Source: VMDH01 sp038108875
GTDB lineage: Bacteria > Pseudomonadota > Gammaproteobacteria > Magnimaribacterales > D2472
Reading direction: 5' to 3'
NCBI GenBank assembly: GCA_038108875.1
Contig: JAYNII010000019.1
Span: 1-12,409, forward strand
Length of the DNA stretch: 12,409 nucleotides
The notes beneath the pieces are model-generated. The model had not been told where the DNA came from, did no database searches, and worked only from the letters and a program-made list of their open reading frames with translations. Shown piece after piece: positions 1 to 7,623 of the stretch (position 1 is its first letter; each line of letters opens with the position of its first letter). Position numbers and translations under genes: made by a program.

Positions 1-11
1 TTTTTTTTTGG

Positions 12-1130
12 TTAAGAATTATAAACTTCTGGATCTTCTAATTTTCTAATCGTTGTTGAAGAAATATCGTTTCTAAAAATTTTCTCGTCAAAACCTGTAA
101 AACGTGCACGTATATGTTCAGGCAAGCTGATGTTATTAAGTGTATGAAATTTATGGTTTACATACCTTCCAAATACTAAGAAGTTAATATTGTGATGATT
201 AAATAGATCAAGTTGACTCATCATATCTTTATGATTTAAATAGAATTTTTCATTCAGAATTCTTAACAGGGTGTCAGCTCCAATGATAAAAACTGAATTT
301 GGAAACATAGCAGCTTTTTCAGAAAATCTTCCCTGCTTAGTAATGATCCAATGATGTTGGCCTTTAAATTGCTCAAGAGTTCTTTGAATTTCGTGATAAC
401 TCAATGGAGGCTTATCTGCGTTTTGAATGCAAATTTCAAAGCTTACTTGCATACCTGTTCGATCTTCTGCTAAGTCTTTCATAGCTATATGGCCTTCATG
501 GAGGGGATTAAATGAACCTGGAAAAATAATCTCAGGTATTCTGTTCTCTGCACTCACAAAGTTAATTTTCTCATCCATAACTTTAAGCCAATCTTTTTCA
601 GCGATTACTTTGGTATGCAATAATTCTTCCTCAAGATTTGGAAATTCAAAAGATAGATTGCATGCTTCTCTGATAGCCTGAATTAATACATCTGATATGA
701 CTTGCTCTTCTTGGATTCTACTGCGCTGGTCTTTATTTAGAATGCACGAGATGGTTTTTGAATAATCCTGAGTTTGGATTGCAATATAAAATCTATGGTT
801 TCCTTTTTTGGGGGCTATAGATTTTAGTGAAGCAGTGACACCAATACCCAATAATTTATGTTTAGAAGAATTCTTATCAATTTTTTTTGCTGCGCTAAAT
901 GCTTTAGCTGCCATGCTGAGAGTTGTAGCCATCGAGCAATATTGATCAGGTTCTCTTAATAGATAATAAGCTAAAGATTCTCGTGCATAGGGTGTATAAG
1001 TCTCTAGAACTGAGTTACTTGCTCCAGGAACGCTTAAAAGGTCAGAAACTGCAATAGAACCGCCACCACTTGTTACGATTACAAATCGAAAGTTACTTTT
1101 ATGTATCTCTTGTATTAATTCTATTGCCAC
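12..1130 (-). CDS. CinA C-terminal-like (NMN deamidase-type) domain fused to NadD-like nucleotidyltransferase
   Basis: A 372-residue cytoplasmic protein with two domains. Residues 1-165 resemble the CinA C-terminal (PncC, nicotinamide-nucleotide amidase) fold: the ESCTGG catalytic loop of that family is replaced by a TSGGGS stretch (Ser21 would be the nucleophile), followed by SVPGASN and, near residues 95-120, the LGIGVTASL and FYIAIQT strands. Residues 198-364 are a cytidylyltransferase/NadD-type nucleotidyltransferase with GSFNPLHEGH (205-214, the HxGH nucleotide site), FIIGADTLLRI (281-291) and ISSTTIRK (356-363). In NAD metabolism PncC turns NMN into NaMN and NadD adenylates NaMN, so the fusion could join consecutive steps of pyridine salvage; this is inference. 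The start is GTG at 1130, with no clear Shine-Dalgarno sequence. It is transcribed away from the sulfatase. The nucleotidyltransferase call is firm; the substrates are not shown by sequence. Confidence 0.88.
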   Translation of the reverse strand: MAIELIQEIHKSNFRFVIVTSGGGSIAVSDLLSVPGASNSVLETYTPYARESLAYYLLREPDQYCSMATTLSMAAKAFSAAKKIDKNSSKHKLLGIGVTASLKSIAPKKGNHRFYIAIQTQDYSKTISCILNKDQRSRIQEEQVISDVLIQAIREACNLSFEFPNLEEELLHTKVIAEKDWLKVMDEKINFVSAENRIPEIIFPGSFNPLHEGHIAMKDLAEDRTGMQVSFEICIQNADKPPLSYHEIQRTLEQFKGQHHWIITKQGRFSEKAAMFPNSVFIIGADTLLRILNEKFYLNHKDMMSQLDLFNHHNINFLVFGRYVNHKFHTLNNISLPEHIRARFTGFDEKIFRNDISSTTIRKLEDPEVYNS

Positions 1131-1160
1131 TTGTTATCTAGGAGATGTTTTTTGCATAAT
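1131..1160 (+). promoter_or_regulatory. Candidate promoter for the sulfatase unit
   Basis: TTGTTA at 1131-1136 (4 of 6 to the -35 consensus) and CATAAT at 1155-1160 (5 of 6 to the -10) are separated by 18 bp, placing a start near 1167 and a leader of about 20 bases before the ATG at 1188. This is the only space between the two divergent genes. It is a pattern match only, in AT-rich DNA where such matches are common. Confidence 0.35.
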
Positions 1161-1187
1161 AAGACCTTGAAGAGTATTTTAAAAGTT

Positions 1188-2852
1188 ATGTTGCACCTTA
1201 AGTTCATTTTTATATTTTTTTTAGTTTTTACCAATCTTGCATTTGCCAAGCAGCCCAATGTAATAATTTTCTTGGTAGATGATCTAGGTTGGGCGGATAT
1301 TTCTCTTAGAGGAGCGCCAATAGATACTCCCCATATAGATTCAATTTTTAAAGAAGGGGTAGACCTCCAACGATTTTATGCAACACCCATTTGCAGTCCC
1401 ACGCGCGCTGCTCTTATGACCGGCAGAGACCCAATGAAACTTGGAGTATCTTATGCAGTAATCATGCCTTGGATGAATAACGGCATTCACCCTGACGAGA
1501 TGTTTATGCCTCAAGCCTTTAAATCTGCAGGCTATCAAACAGCAATTATAGGCAAATGGCACTTAGGGCATTCCCAAGCAATTTTCCATCCAAATCAACG
1601 AGGCTTTGAGAACTTCTACGGACATTTACACACAGAAGTTGGTTATTTTAGCCCTTTTGCAAATCTTGGTGGCGCAGATTTTCAAAGAAACGGGACTTCG
1701 GTTACAGATGAAGGTTATGAAACCTTCTTATTGGCCGATGAAGCAGAACGCTGGATTAAAGCAAGAGATCCTTCAAAACCGTTTTTTTTATACATGCCTT
1801 TTATCGCTCCTCATTCACCTCTGGATGCTCCCGAGGAATATTTAGTTAAATATGCAGACCTCAAAGACACCAGAATGCTTACTCGCAGCGAGTCCATCGA
1901 TAGAACAAGAAGGATGAATCCCTCTCGTTCTGCAAGACCAGTATATGCAGCCGTGGTAGATGCTTTAGATGTGGCAATTGGAAAAGTGCTCAAAGTTTTA
2001 ACAGAGGAGGGCATTGAGGAGGAGACCATCATTCTTTTTAGTTCCGATAATGGTGGAGCGACTTATGCAGGTGGTGGGGCAGACAACTATCCTTTACGTG
2101 GTGGCAAAGGTACCACATACGAAGGAGGTATTAGGGTAATTGCTGCTATGAAATGGAAAGGGAAGTTAAAACCTGGAACCACTTTTAACAGTACGATGAC
2201 AGTTATGGATGTATTTCCCACTCTTGCAGCAGCTGCGCAGATTCCTACTTTAGCTACTAAGAAACTAGATGGAAGAAATATGCTTCCTGAGATTTTAACC
2301 AATACACAGAGCTCCTTTAAGGGCGAAATATATTTTGCATCTGAAACTCCAAATTACGGTGAGTTCCATACGACAGTATTCAATGATGATTGGAAGTTAG
2401 TTCAGATCATTACTTCTAGCCTTTATGAAGTCAATGTAGAGAACCAGCTGTTTAATATTGCAAAAGACCCTAATGAAGAGATCGATTTAGCTGAAAAATA
2501 TCCTTCTTTGGTTAGAGAATATGCTGAAAAAATTAGGAATTGGAGAGCTTTGCATCCAATAAGCGGAACAAGATCTCAACTTGTTCCTCCGCCAGGGTGG
2601 AGGGCACCCAAAGATTGGTCTACTTACACCATACCAATTTCTGAGTTGGAAGCAGATGCTTCTCTTGGATTTGGAGCTCACGCGCATCAAGTGTTAGATT
2701 TTTTATTAAAGGATCATGGCAGAATAGTCTACGACTGTCCTCAGGGCGATTGGCAACGAGGCAAATGTAATCCAGAATATCAATGCACTTATGAGGAATT
2801 AAGATACGGCAAATGCACTCCTACAGGACCAAGAGCAAACCATGATCATTAG
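1188..2852 (+). CDS. Secreted type I sulfatase (arylsulfatase B-like) with a cysteine-repeat tail
   Basis: From the ATG at 1188 this is a 554-residue exported sulfatase that hydrolyses sulfate esters. The frame is open to a TTG at 1131, but the ATG gives a clean signal peptide (hydrophobic stretch, cleavage after AFA about residue 20). The formylglycine motif is CSPTRAALMTGR with Cys69 and Arg73. Metal and active-site residues visible are Asp31-Asp32 (LVDDLGW), Lys123 and His125 in GKWHLGH, His209 (APHSP), Asp287-Asn288 (SSDNGG) and Lys307. Overall it resembles arylsulfatase B/I/J-like enzymes; the substrate, possibly a sulfated algal glycan or small ester, cannot be read from sequence. A maturase (FGE or anSME) must be elsewhere. 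The last 40 residues carry two 16-residue cysteine repeats outside the core family. The gene overlaps the next by 11 bases, implying cotranslation. Confidence 0.93.
   Translation: MLHLKFIFIFFLVFTNLAFAKQPNVIIFLVDDLGWADISLRGAPIDTPHIDSIFKEGVDLQRFYATPICSPTRAALMTGRDPMKLGVSYAVIMPWMNNGIHPDEMFMPQAFKSAGYQTAIIGKWHLGHSQAIFHPNQRGFENFYGHLHTEVGYFSPFANLGGADFQRNGTSVTDEGYETFLLADEAERWIKARDPSKPFFLYMPFIAPHSPLDAPEEYLVKYADLKDTRMLTRSESIDRTRRMNPSRSARPVYAAVVDALDVAIGKVLKVLTEEGIEEETIILFSSDNGGATYAGGGADNYPLRGGKGTTYEGGIRVIAAMKWKGKLKPGTTFNSTMTVMDVFPTLAAAAQIPTLATKKLDGRNMLPEILTNTQSSFKGEIYFASETPNYGEFHTTVFNDDWKLVQIITSSLYEVNVENQLFNIAKDPNEEIDLAEKYPSLVREYAEKIRNWRALHPISGTRSQLVPPPGWRAPKDWSTYTIPISELEADASLGFGAHAHQVLDFLLKDHGRIVYDCPQGDWQRGKCNPEYQCTYEELRYGKCTPTGPRANHDH
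2736..2831 (+). repeat. Two tandem 16-residue Cys repeats at the sulfatase C-terminus
   Basis: Codons 2736-2783 and 2784-2831 encode two units of the form C-x9-C-x-P-x3, each containing GKC-N/T-P. The four cysteines (residues 517, 527, 533, 543 of the 554-residue protein) give the symmetric pattern CX9CX5CX9C. At DNA level the copies are diverged, so this is a protein repeat, not a recent duplication. In an exported protein it probably forms two disulfides. Confidence 0.7.
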
Positions 2853-3684
2853 ATTATTAATAATAATATCTTTTTTAGGTTCTTGGTCTTTAACAGCAAA
2901 CACTAAATCAACGATTTTTAGCTACACGAATTTACCAGATGTTGAAGTTTTCTATTCAGTTCCCAAAGAAATAAATTCAGACACTAAGATACTTTTTATT
3001 ATGCATGGAGCCTCAAGAAATGCCGAAGAATATTTAGCAGCATGGCTCCCTTTTATTAAAGAAAGAAATGTATTGGCCATAGCTCCAAAGTTTACTAAAG
3101 ACTTATTTCCCTATTATGTAACCTTAATGCGTGCAACAACAGAAGGAAAACTCTTAACTGATCAGGCGTTGTATTTAGATACCATTATTCCGACAATGTT
3201 TGATTTATTTAAAGCTAAGTTCAATATTACATCAAATCAGTACAGGATTTATGGGCATTCAGGGGGATCTCAATTTGTTCATCGTTTTCTGATGCTCTAT
3301 GGAGACACTAGAATTGATAAAGCAGTTATGGCAAATGCCGGTTTTTATACTTTTTTAGATCCATCGATTCCCTATCCATTTGGAATTAAAGATATAAATA
3401 TTAATGAAGAGCGTTTAGCAACATTTTTATGGCAAAAGAATGCAATATTATTGGGAGATCAAGATATTGACTCTCAGCACCAATCACTCAATAGAACTCC
3501 AGAAGCTAGAAAGCAGGGAAGACATCGATTTGAGAGAGGCACAAACTATTTCTTCAATTTAGTGAAGTTTGCAGAAGCTAAAAAACTTCCTTTTAGATGG
3601 AGATATGAAGTAGTTCAAGGAGTTGAACATTCTAATCAAGGCATGACTCCAGTTGCAGCCAATTTTTTATTGGAAGATCTATAA
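2842..3684 (+). CDS. Exported alpha/beta hydrolase (esterase/lipase-like)
   Basis: A 280-residue serine hydrolase with an N-terminal hydrophobic signal (residues 1-19, likely cleavage around TAN). The nucleophile elbow is GHSGG with Ser140. The oxyanion-hole strand is FIMHGASRN with His55-Gly56, the acid is probably Asp206 or Asp208 in LLGDQDID, and the catalytic base is His263 in QGVEHSNQG. The size and order match PHB-depolymerase/feruloyl-esterase-like secreted hydrolases, but the substrate is unknown. Its ATG lies inside the last codons of the sulfatase (11-base overlap in a different frame), so the two are almost certainly translationally coupled; one simple reading is removal of sulfate and acyl esters from the same substrate. 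A strong hairpin follows at 3774-3794. Confidence 0.85.
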   Translation: MIIRLLIIISFLGSWSLTANTKSTIFSYTNLPDVEVFYSVPKEINSDTKILFIMHGASRNAEEYLAAWLPFIKERNVLAIAPKFTKDLFPYYVTLMRATTEGKLLTDQALYLDTIIPTMFDLFKAKFNITSNQYRIYGHSGGSQFVHRFLMLYGDTRIDKAVMANAGFYTFLDPSIPYPFGIKDININEERLATFLWQKNAILLGDQDIDSQHQSLNRTPEARKQGRHRFERGTNYFFNLVKFAEAKKLPFRWRYEVVQGVEHSNQGMTPVAANFLLEDL

Positions 3685-3706
3685 AATTTTCAAGATAGAT
3701 ACTTTT

Positions 3707-3735
3707 CTGTGACAAAGTTGCAATATTGCTCACAG
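3707..3735. repeat. Inverted repeat CTGTGA/TCACAG in the 3' intergenic region
   Basis: CTGTGA at 3707-3712 and TCACAG at 3730-3735 are perfect reverse complements, separated by 17 bases that include the palindrome GCAATATTGC (3720-3729). It lies between the hydrolase stop and the main terminator hairpin, so in RNA it could form a second, weaker 3' hairpin. It has no U-tract of its own. Confidence 0.4.
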
Positions 3736-3773
3736 ATAATTTACTCCGTTAAAACAATTGATAATCTCCCAAA

Positions 3774-3794
3774 TAAGGGGCCTTAGGCCCCTTA
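3774..3794. terminator. Bidirectional rho-independent terminator
   Basis: A 9-bp perfect stem (TAAGGGGCC paired with GGCCCCTTA) with a 3-base loop is flanked by T-rich DNA on both sides (AATTTATTT on the plus strand; TTATTT on the minus strand, partly within the stem). It sits between two convergent genes and its right arm contains the stop codon of the minus-strand photolyase (3792-3794). It stands out as GC-rich in an AT-rich gap and probably terminates both transcripts. Confidence 0.85.
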
Positions 3795-5309
3795 ATTTAT
3801 TTCTTCAATAAAGATTTTGGATTGGTTTTGTACGTTCTGCATAAATGATTGAGATTTCTTCTCAAGATTATTTAGGGCCAATTTCATTCTTGGGTTTTTG
3901 TTAAAGAGCAATCTATTTCTTTCAAGAAAATCCCAATACAGGTAATTAAAAGGGCAGGCAGTTTCTCCTACAGTTTCATCAACTTTGTAATAGCAATCTT
4001 TGCAACAATTTGACATTCTTTTAATATACTGTCCGCTCGCACAGTAAGGTTTAGAGCCGACAATCCCTCCGTCTGCGAACAAAGACATTCCGAGAGTGTT
4101 GGGTAATTCAACCCACTCTAATGCATCAATATAGACACCAAGATACCACTCATGCACTTCTTTTGGGTTAATTCCGGCCAACAAGGCAAAGTTGCCAGTA
4201 ACCATTAATCGTTGAATATGATGAGAGTAACTATATTTAATAGTTGAGCTTATTGCAGTAGCCATGCATTTCATTTTAGTTTTTCCGTCCCAATAAAATT
4301 TAGGTAAATTTCTTTTATTTTGAAAGTAATTTAGATTTTTATAATCTGGCATGTGTTCCCAATAAATCCCCCTAATAAACTCACGCCAGCCTAATATTTG
4401 CCTTATAAATCCTTCTACCGAGTTTAGAGGTGCCTGCTTAGAGTAATAGGCTGATTCTGCTGCTTTGATAGCTGCCATAGGGTCTAACAAACCAACATTA
4501 ATATAAGGGGAGAGCAAGGAATGAAATAAAAAAGGATTTTCTTGGTCTATAGCATCTTGGAATTCCCCGTAGTTCTTAAGATTGTGTTTAATAAAGTGAT
4601 CAAGTGCTCTTAAAGCATCAGAGTGGGTAACTCCCCAATTGAATTCATCTATCTTACCAAGTGCTTTAGTGAATATTTCAGTGCACTCATATAAACAATC
4701 AATCGTTAGGTTGTCTGATTTAAATTGAAGAGGATTTGCAGCCTTTTCTTTAAGCTTATTGATGCCTTGACGATTTTCTTTATCAAAATTCCAAGTATTT
4801 GCTTCAGGATTTCCTTGAGCGTCTATTAAAACGTTGGTTTTTTTTCTAAGCCATCGGTAGTAAAACTCTTGAACTAAGTTTTTTTTATCCTTGGCCCATG
4901 TTTTAAATTCAGCAAGGGTGGCAATAAATTTTGGATCAGCATACATCTTCATTCCAATTCCAAGTTTGATACTGAGTAAAGAAAGTTCCGATTTAAGACG
5001 ATAATCCGAAGGCTCAATTGCATGAAGTTGAAATTTTGATGCGTTATTGATTAAGTTCTCTAATGCTGCGTCAATACTAATAGGTTTTTTTGAAATTTTA
5101 ATGTGAACAATTTTGCATGGAATATTTAGAGATTCTGCAAAATGCCTGGTTGCAGAAATCATGAAACCAATTTTTTGAATATGATGAGGGATCTCATAAA
5201 AAGTAGGTAAGGGCTCATAAATTATTAAATAATCCATCTCGGTAAGAGCATTGATGACAGGATTATTATTTGATAACTGATCAGGAAATAGAATTCCGAT
5301 GTTCGTCAT
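3792..5309 (-). CDS. FeS-BCP/CryPro-type prokaryotic (6-4) photolyase or cryptochrome
   Basis: A 505-residue flavoprotein of the deoxyribodipyrimidine photolyase-related family, which in Agrobacterium PhrB repairs (6-4) photoproducts with FAD, a lumazine antenna and a [4Fe-4S] cluster. As I recall the PhrB numbering, key residues align with a constant offset of two: cluster ligands Cys348, Cys436, Cys439 and Cys452, active-site histidines His363-His364 in SHHIQRLMVTGNF, and electron-transfer tryptophans Trp340 and Trp388. The N-terminal Rossmann domain (GILFPDQLS) and length are normal for the family. An extra cysteine, Cys435, sits next to ligand Cys436 where relatives usually have an aromatic residue. 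It is monocistronic by position, with its own promoter candidate upstream and a shared terminator downstream. DNA repair rather than signalling is the likelier role, but sequence alone cannot decide. Confidence 0.93.
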   Translation of the reverse strand: MTNIGILFPDQLSNNNPVINALTEMDYLIIYEPLPTFYEIPHHIQKIGFMISATRHFAESLNIPCKIVHIKISKKPISIDAALENLINNASKFQLHAIEPSDYRLKSELSLLSIKLGIGMKMYADPKFIATLAEFKTWAKDKKNLVQEFYYRWLRKKTNVLIDAQGNPEANTWNFDKENRQGINKLKEKAANPLQFKSDNLTIDCLYECTEIFTKALGKIDEFNWGVTHSDALRALDHFIKHNLKNYGEFQDAIDQENPFLFHSLLSPYINVGLLDPMAAIKAAESAYYSKQAPLNSVEGFIRQILGWREFIRGIYWEHMPDYKNLNYFQNKRNLPKFYWDGKTKMKCMATAISSTIKYSYSHHIQRLMVTGNFALLAGINPKEVHEWYLGVYIDALEWVELPNTLGMSLFADGGIVGSKPYCASGQYIKRMSNCCKDCYYKVDETVGETACPFNYLYWDFLERNRLLFNKNPRMKLALNNLEKKSQSFMQNVQNQSKIFIEEIN

Positions 5310-5327
5310 ACTTTTCTACTTTTAAAC

Positions 5328-5356
5328 AGTATATTCTTAAGCTTCATTGATGTAGA
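5328..5356 (-). promoter_or_regulatory. Candidate promoter for the photolyase gene
   Basis: Reading the minus strand, TCTACA (5351-5356, 4 of 6 to -35) and TATACT (5328-5333, 5 of 6 to -10) are separated by 17 bp, about 18 bases upstream of the ATG at 5309. It lies in the 53-base gap after the amidohydrolase, suggesting the photolyase can be expressed independently of the upstream pair. Confidence 0.4.
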
Positions 5357-5362
5357 AGAGTA

Positions 5363-6640
5363 CTAGTTAAGATGCTTAATTACCTCACCGTTCTTCATGA
5401 CAAATACAATGTTACCTAGGGCGTTTACATTTACTGTTGGATCCTCATCGGTTGCAACTATATCAGCTAAATAATTAGCTTTAATTTGACCCAAGACGTC
5501 GTCTACACGAAATAATTTTGCAGTTTCAATAGTTGCACTTTGAATAGCTTCATTTGCTGGCATGCCTGCCTCTACCATTAAAAGGAACTCTTTCCAGTTT
5601 TCTCCATGAGGTGATACTCCCGAATCAGTTCCAAATGCTATTTTTACACCTCTTGAATATGCTTTTGCAAAAGTGCTTTGTATTTGGGGGCCTATGCTTG
5701 CAGCTTTAGGTCTTACTAATTCTGGAAAAAAATTATCAATTTTTGCTTTTTCTGCAACCCATTCACCCGCAACAATGGTAGGAACATAATAGGTTCCCTT
5801 AGCTATCATGAGGTCCATACCCACTTCGTCAAGGTATGTACCGTGTTCTATAGAAGTAACCCCTGCCTCTACTGCTCTTATGATTCCCTCAGTTCCATGA
5901 GCATGGGCAGCAACCCATAATCCATAGTCCTTCGCCGTTTCTATAACGCCGACAAGTTCATCCTTCATAAATTGAGGATTTTGACCCGATTTCGCAACAC
6001 TTAGCACGCCACCCGTAGCTGTAATTTTGATACCATCCACTCCGTCCTTATATCTTTGTCTTACAGCTTTCTTGGCATCATCGTAACTGTCAATAACACC
6101 TTCTTCTGGTGAGGGAGGAGTATAGTCATTCTTAGATTTACCATTTGTCGGATCTCCATGTCCTCCAGTAGTTGCCAAAGTTTTTCCTGAGGTAATGATT
6201 CTTGGCCCAACTACTAAACCTCTCTCAATGGCTTTTCTTAATGATATGGTTTGCATTCCCCCATCACCAAGGTTTCTAACTGTAGTAAATCCTGCTTCAA
6301 GAGTTTTTTTAGCATTGGCAGCAGCATAAAGAGTTGCATATTCTGATTCTTGAGCGATATCCCTTTCTGCTTTAGGTTGGTATTCTTGGGCTAGATGGAC
6401 GTGAGCATCCATTAGGCCCGGCAACACAAATGAAGATTTCAAATTTATATAGTTGTCATCTTTATCGATTTTGATAAATCCATCTTGAACAGTCTTGATT
6501 TTATTCTGTTGAATGACAATACTTTGATTGGGTTTAAAAACACCAGTTGCAGAATCAAAAACATGTCCCGCATGAATAATGACATCTGAATACACCCAAG
6601 CACTAAAGATTAAAGTTAGTGAAGAAAAAATTATTTTCAT
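5363..6640 (-). CDS. Exported metal-dependent amidohydrolase (imidazolonepropionase/prolidase-like)
   Basis: A 425-residue amidohydrolase-superfamily enzyme with a signal peptide (hydrophobic residues 3-16, cleavage near VYS about residue 18), so probably periplasmic. Metal-site residues are complete: His80 and His82 in LMDAHVHLA, Lys205 in GIKITATGG (likely carboxylated bridging lysine), His246 in AAHAHG, His266 in SIEHGT and Asp339 in FGTDSGVSPHG. The beta-strand N- and C-terminal domain typical of HutI-like members is present (VLPGLMD; NYLADIVATDEDP). Characterised relatives with this motif set, including some from marine metagenomes, are binuclear zinc dipeptidases acting on Xaa-Pro or Xaa-Arg/Lys, so peptide scavenging is a fair guess but the substrate is unproven. 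The start is set by a GAGAG Shine-Dalgarno just upstream. It follows the PhoD-like gene by 10 bases and is surely cotranscribed with it. Confidence 0.9.
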   Translation of the reverse strand: MKIIFSSLTLIFSAWVYSDVIIHAGHVFDSATGVFKPNQSIVIQQNKIKTVQDGFIKIDKDDNYINLKSSFVLPGLMDAHVHLAQEYQPKAERDIAQESEYATLYAAANAKKTLEAGFTTVRNLGDGGMQTISLRKAIERGLVVGPRIITSGKTLATTGGHGDPTNGKSKNDYTPPSPEEGVIDSYDDAKKAVRQRYKDGVDGIKITATGGVLSVAKSGQNPQFMKDELVGVIETAKDYGLWVAAHAHGTEGIIRAVEAGVTSIEHGTYLDEVGMDLMIAKGTYYVPTIVAGEWVAEKAKIDNFFPELVRPKAASIGPQIQSTFAKAYSRGVKIAFGTDSGVSPHGENWKEFLLMVEAGMPANEAIQSATIETAKLFRVDDVLGQIKANYLADIVATDEDPTVNVNALGNIVFVMKNGEVIKHLN

Positions 6641-6650
6641 GATAGCTCTC

Positions 6651-7616
6651 TTAAATGTTAATTGATGTTTGTATCAAAATATTTCCAGTAATGTCTTTTA
6701 GGAAAATATTAACTGAATTATCAATTGTATTTATTTCCACAATACCATAATTTAACTCTGGAAAGGTTGTCTCTATGAGGAGGGGATCTGACTCAGGTTT
6801 TCCTGAGCTCACTTTGTTTAACGCAGAAGCAGTCAATTCTACAATTGACTCGAACTTATATAAGGCACCTCTGTGCCTATCGCCACTTACTATAATAGTA
6901 TTATTTGCATTTGGAGAATCAAGAATACTCTCAATAATTTTATTTCTTTCGAGAGGAAAATTGGACCACTTCTCAAAGGGATGCTGGGTAGCTAGAATTT
7001 GAATAGAACTAAGTAAGAGTATCAGGTCCGATGGCTCGGAAATTTGTTCTTTAAACCATTCCCACTGCTCTTCTCCAAGGATTGTTGCGGCAGGATCTAA
7101 ATTGGGTTCACGTTTATCCTTCACTCCCAGTAAATCAGATCTAAAAAAGCGAGTATCCAATGCAATAATTTTTATGTTTTTATTATCTATCCCTAGTTTT
7201 TTAGAAAAATATATTCCTTTTTGAGAGTGCCTAGAATCAGAATTAGGAATTCCCCAAAAATCTAAAAATAAAGCTTGGGATTCAACTTTAAGAGCAAAAT
7301 TTCCACCACCATCATTTAAGCCATAATCGTGGTCATCCCAAATGGCATCAAGTGTTATTTGCTTTAACCAACTTGGAAGATTCTCTTTTTGAATTCTATA
7401 GGCTTCTTCGAGGTTGGAGAGGTTCCCAGTCCAAGGTGCATCCCCGTAGACGTTATCACCGAGGAAAATAAAATGATCTAGATTCTCAGCCTGGATTGAA
7501 GAAAATATCTCCTGACTATTTCTTTGATCAAGGCAAGACCCAAATCCAATTTTGTAAGTCTCTGCTGAGGTCGCCCACAAACTGCAACCCATTAAAAAAA
7601 GTAGTAAGCTTCTCAT
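6651..7616 (-). CDS. Exported PhoD-like metallophosphatase/phosphodiesterase
   Basis: A 321-residue member of the alkaline phosphatase D-like metallophosphatases, which cleave phosphomonoesters and diesters using Ca/Fe. Visible signature residues are Cys28 (GFGSC), Asp54, Asn55 and Tyr57 (LGDNVYGD), the Asp94-Asp95-His96-Asp97 core of WDDHDYG, Arg156 (LDTRFFRS) and Asp246-His248 (SGDRHRG). A hydrophobic signal spans residues 2-16, with likely signal-peptidase I cleavage after TSA (residue 18); LMGC could be read as a weak lipobox. It is shorter than the roughly 550-residue Bacillus PhoD and matches the compact PhoD-like subgroup. First gene of a two-gene unit with the amidohydrolase. No Pho-box repeat is seen in the 32-base gap upstream, so phosphate control of this gene is not supported. 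Confidence 0.88.
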   Translation of the reverse strand: MRSLLLFLMGCSLWATSAETYKIGFGSCLDQRNSQEIFSSIQAENLDHFIFLGDNVYGDAPWTGNLSNLEEAYRIQKENLPSWLKQITLDAIWDDHDYGLNDGGGNFALKVESQALFLDFWGIPNSDSRHSQKGIYFSKKLGIDNKNIKIIALDTRFFRSDLLGVKDKREPNLDPAATILGEEQWEWFKEQISEPSDLILLLSSIQILATQHPFEKWSNFPLERNKIIESILDSPNANNTIIVSGDRHRGALYKFESIVELTASALNKVSSGKPESDPLLIETTFPELNYGIVEINTIDNSVNIFLKDITGNILIQTSINI

Positions 7617-7617
7617 C

Positions 7618-7623
7618 TATAAT
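7618..7623 (+). promoter_or_regulatory. Consensus -10 box for the lipoprotein gene
   Basis: TATAAT lies in the 32-base gap between the divergent PhoD-like and lipoprotein genes, about 25 bases before the ATG at 7649. No recognisable -35 hexamer is present at the right distance, only an A-run, so this is a tentative promoter. Confidence 0.3.

Noticed and set aside
1..9. Run of nine T's at the left edge as a terminator tail
   Set aside because: No stem can be seen because the window begins here; it might belong to a plus-strand gene to the left, but that cannot be supported.
427..681. Plus-strand open frame opposite the CinA/NadD-like gene
   Set aside because: It lies wholly inside a well-supported gene on the other strand and its translation has no family features; the same holds for the other short open frames within the sulfatase, protease and PiT genes.
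1131..1187. Extended N-terminus of the sulfatase from the TTG at 1131
   Set aside because: The added residues precede a clean signal peptide beginning at the ATG at 1188 and would overlie the only promoter space between the divergent genes.
3707..3720. TGTCAC on the minus strand as another Pho-box unit
   Set aside because: Only one core is present, with no second unit at 11 bp, and it is downstream of both flanking genes.
3708..3734. TGTGA...TCACA resembling a CRP site
   Set aside because: The half-sites are 17 bases apart, not the 6 required by CRP, and the site lies between convergent gene ends, where activation would make no sense.
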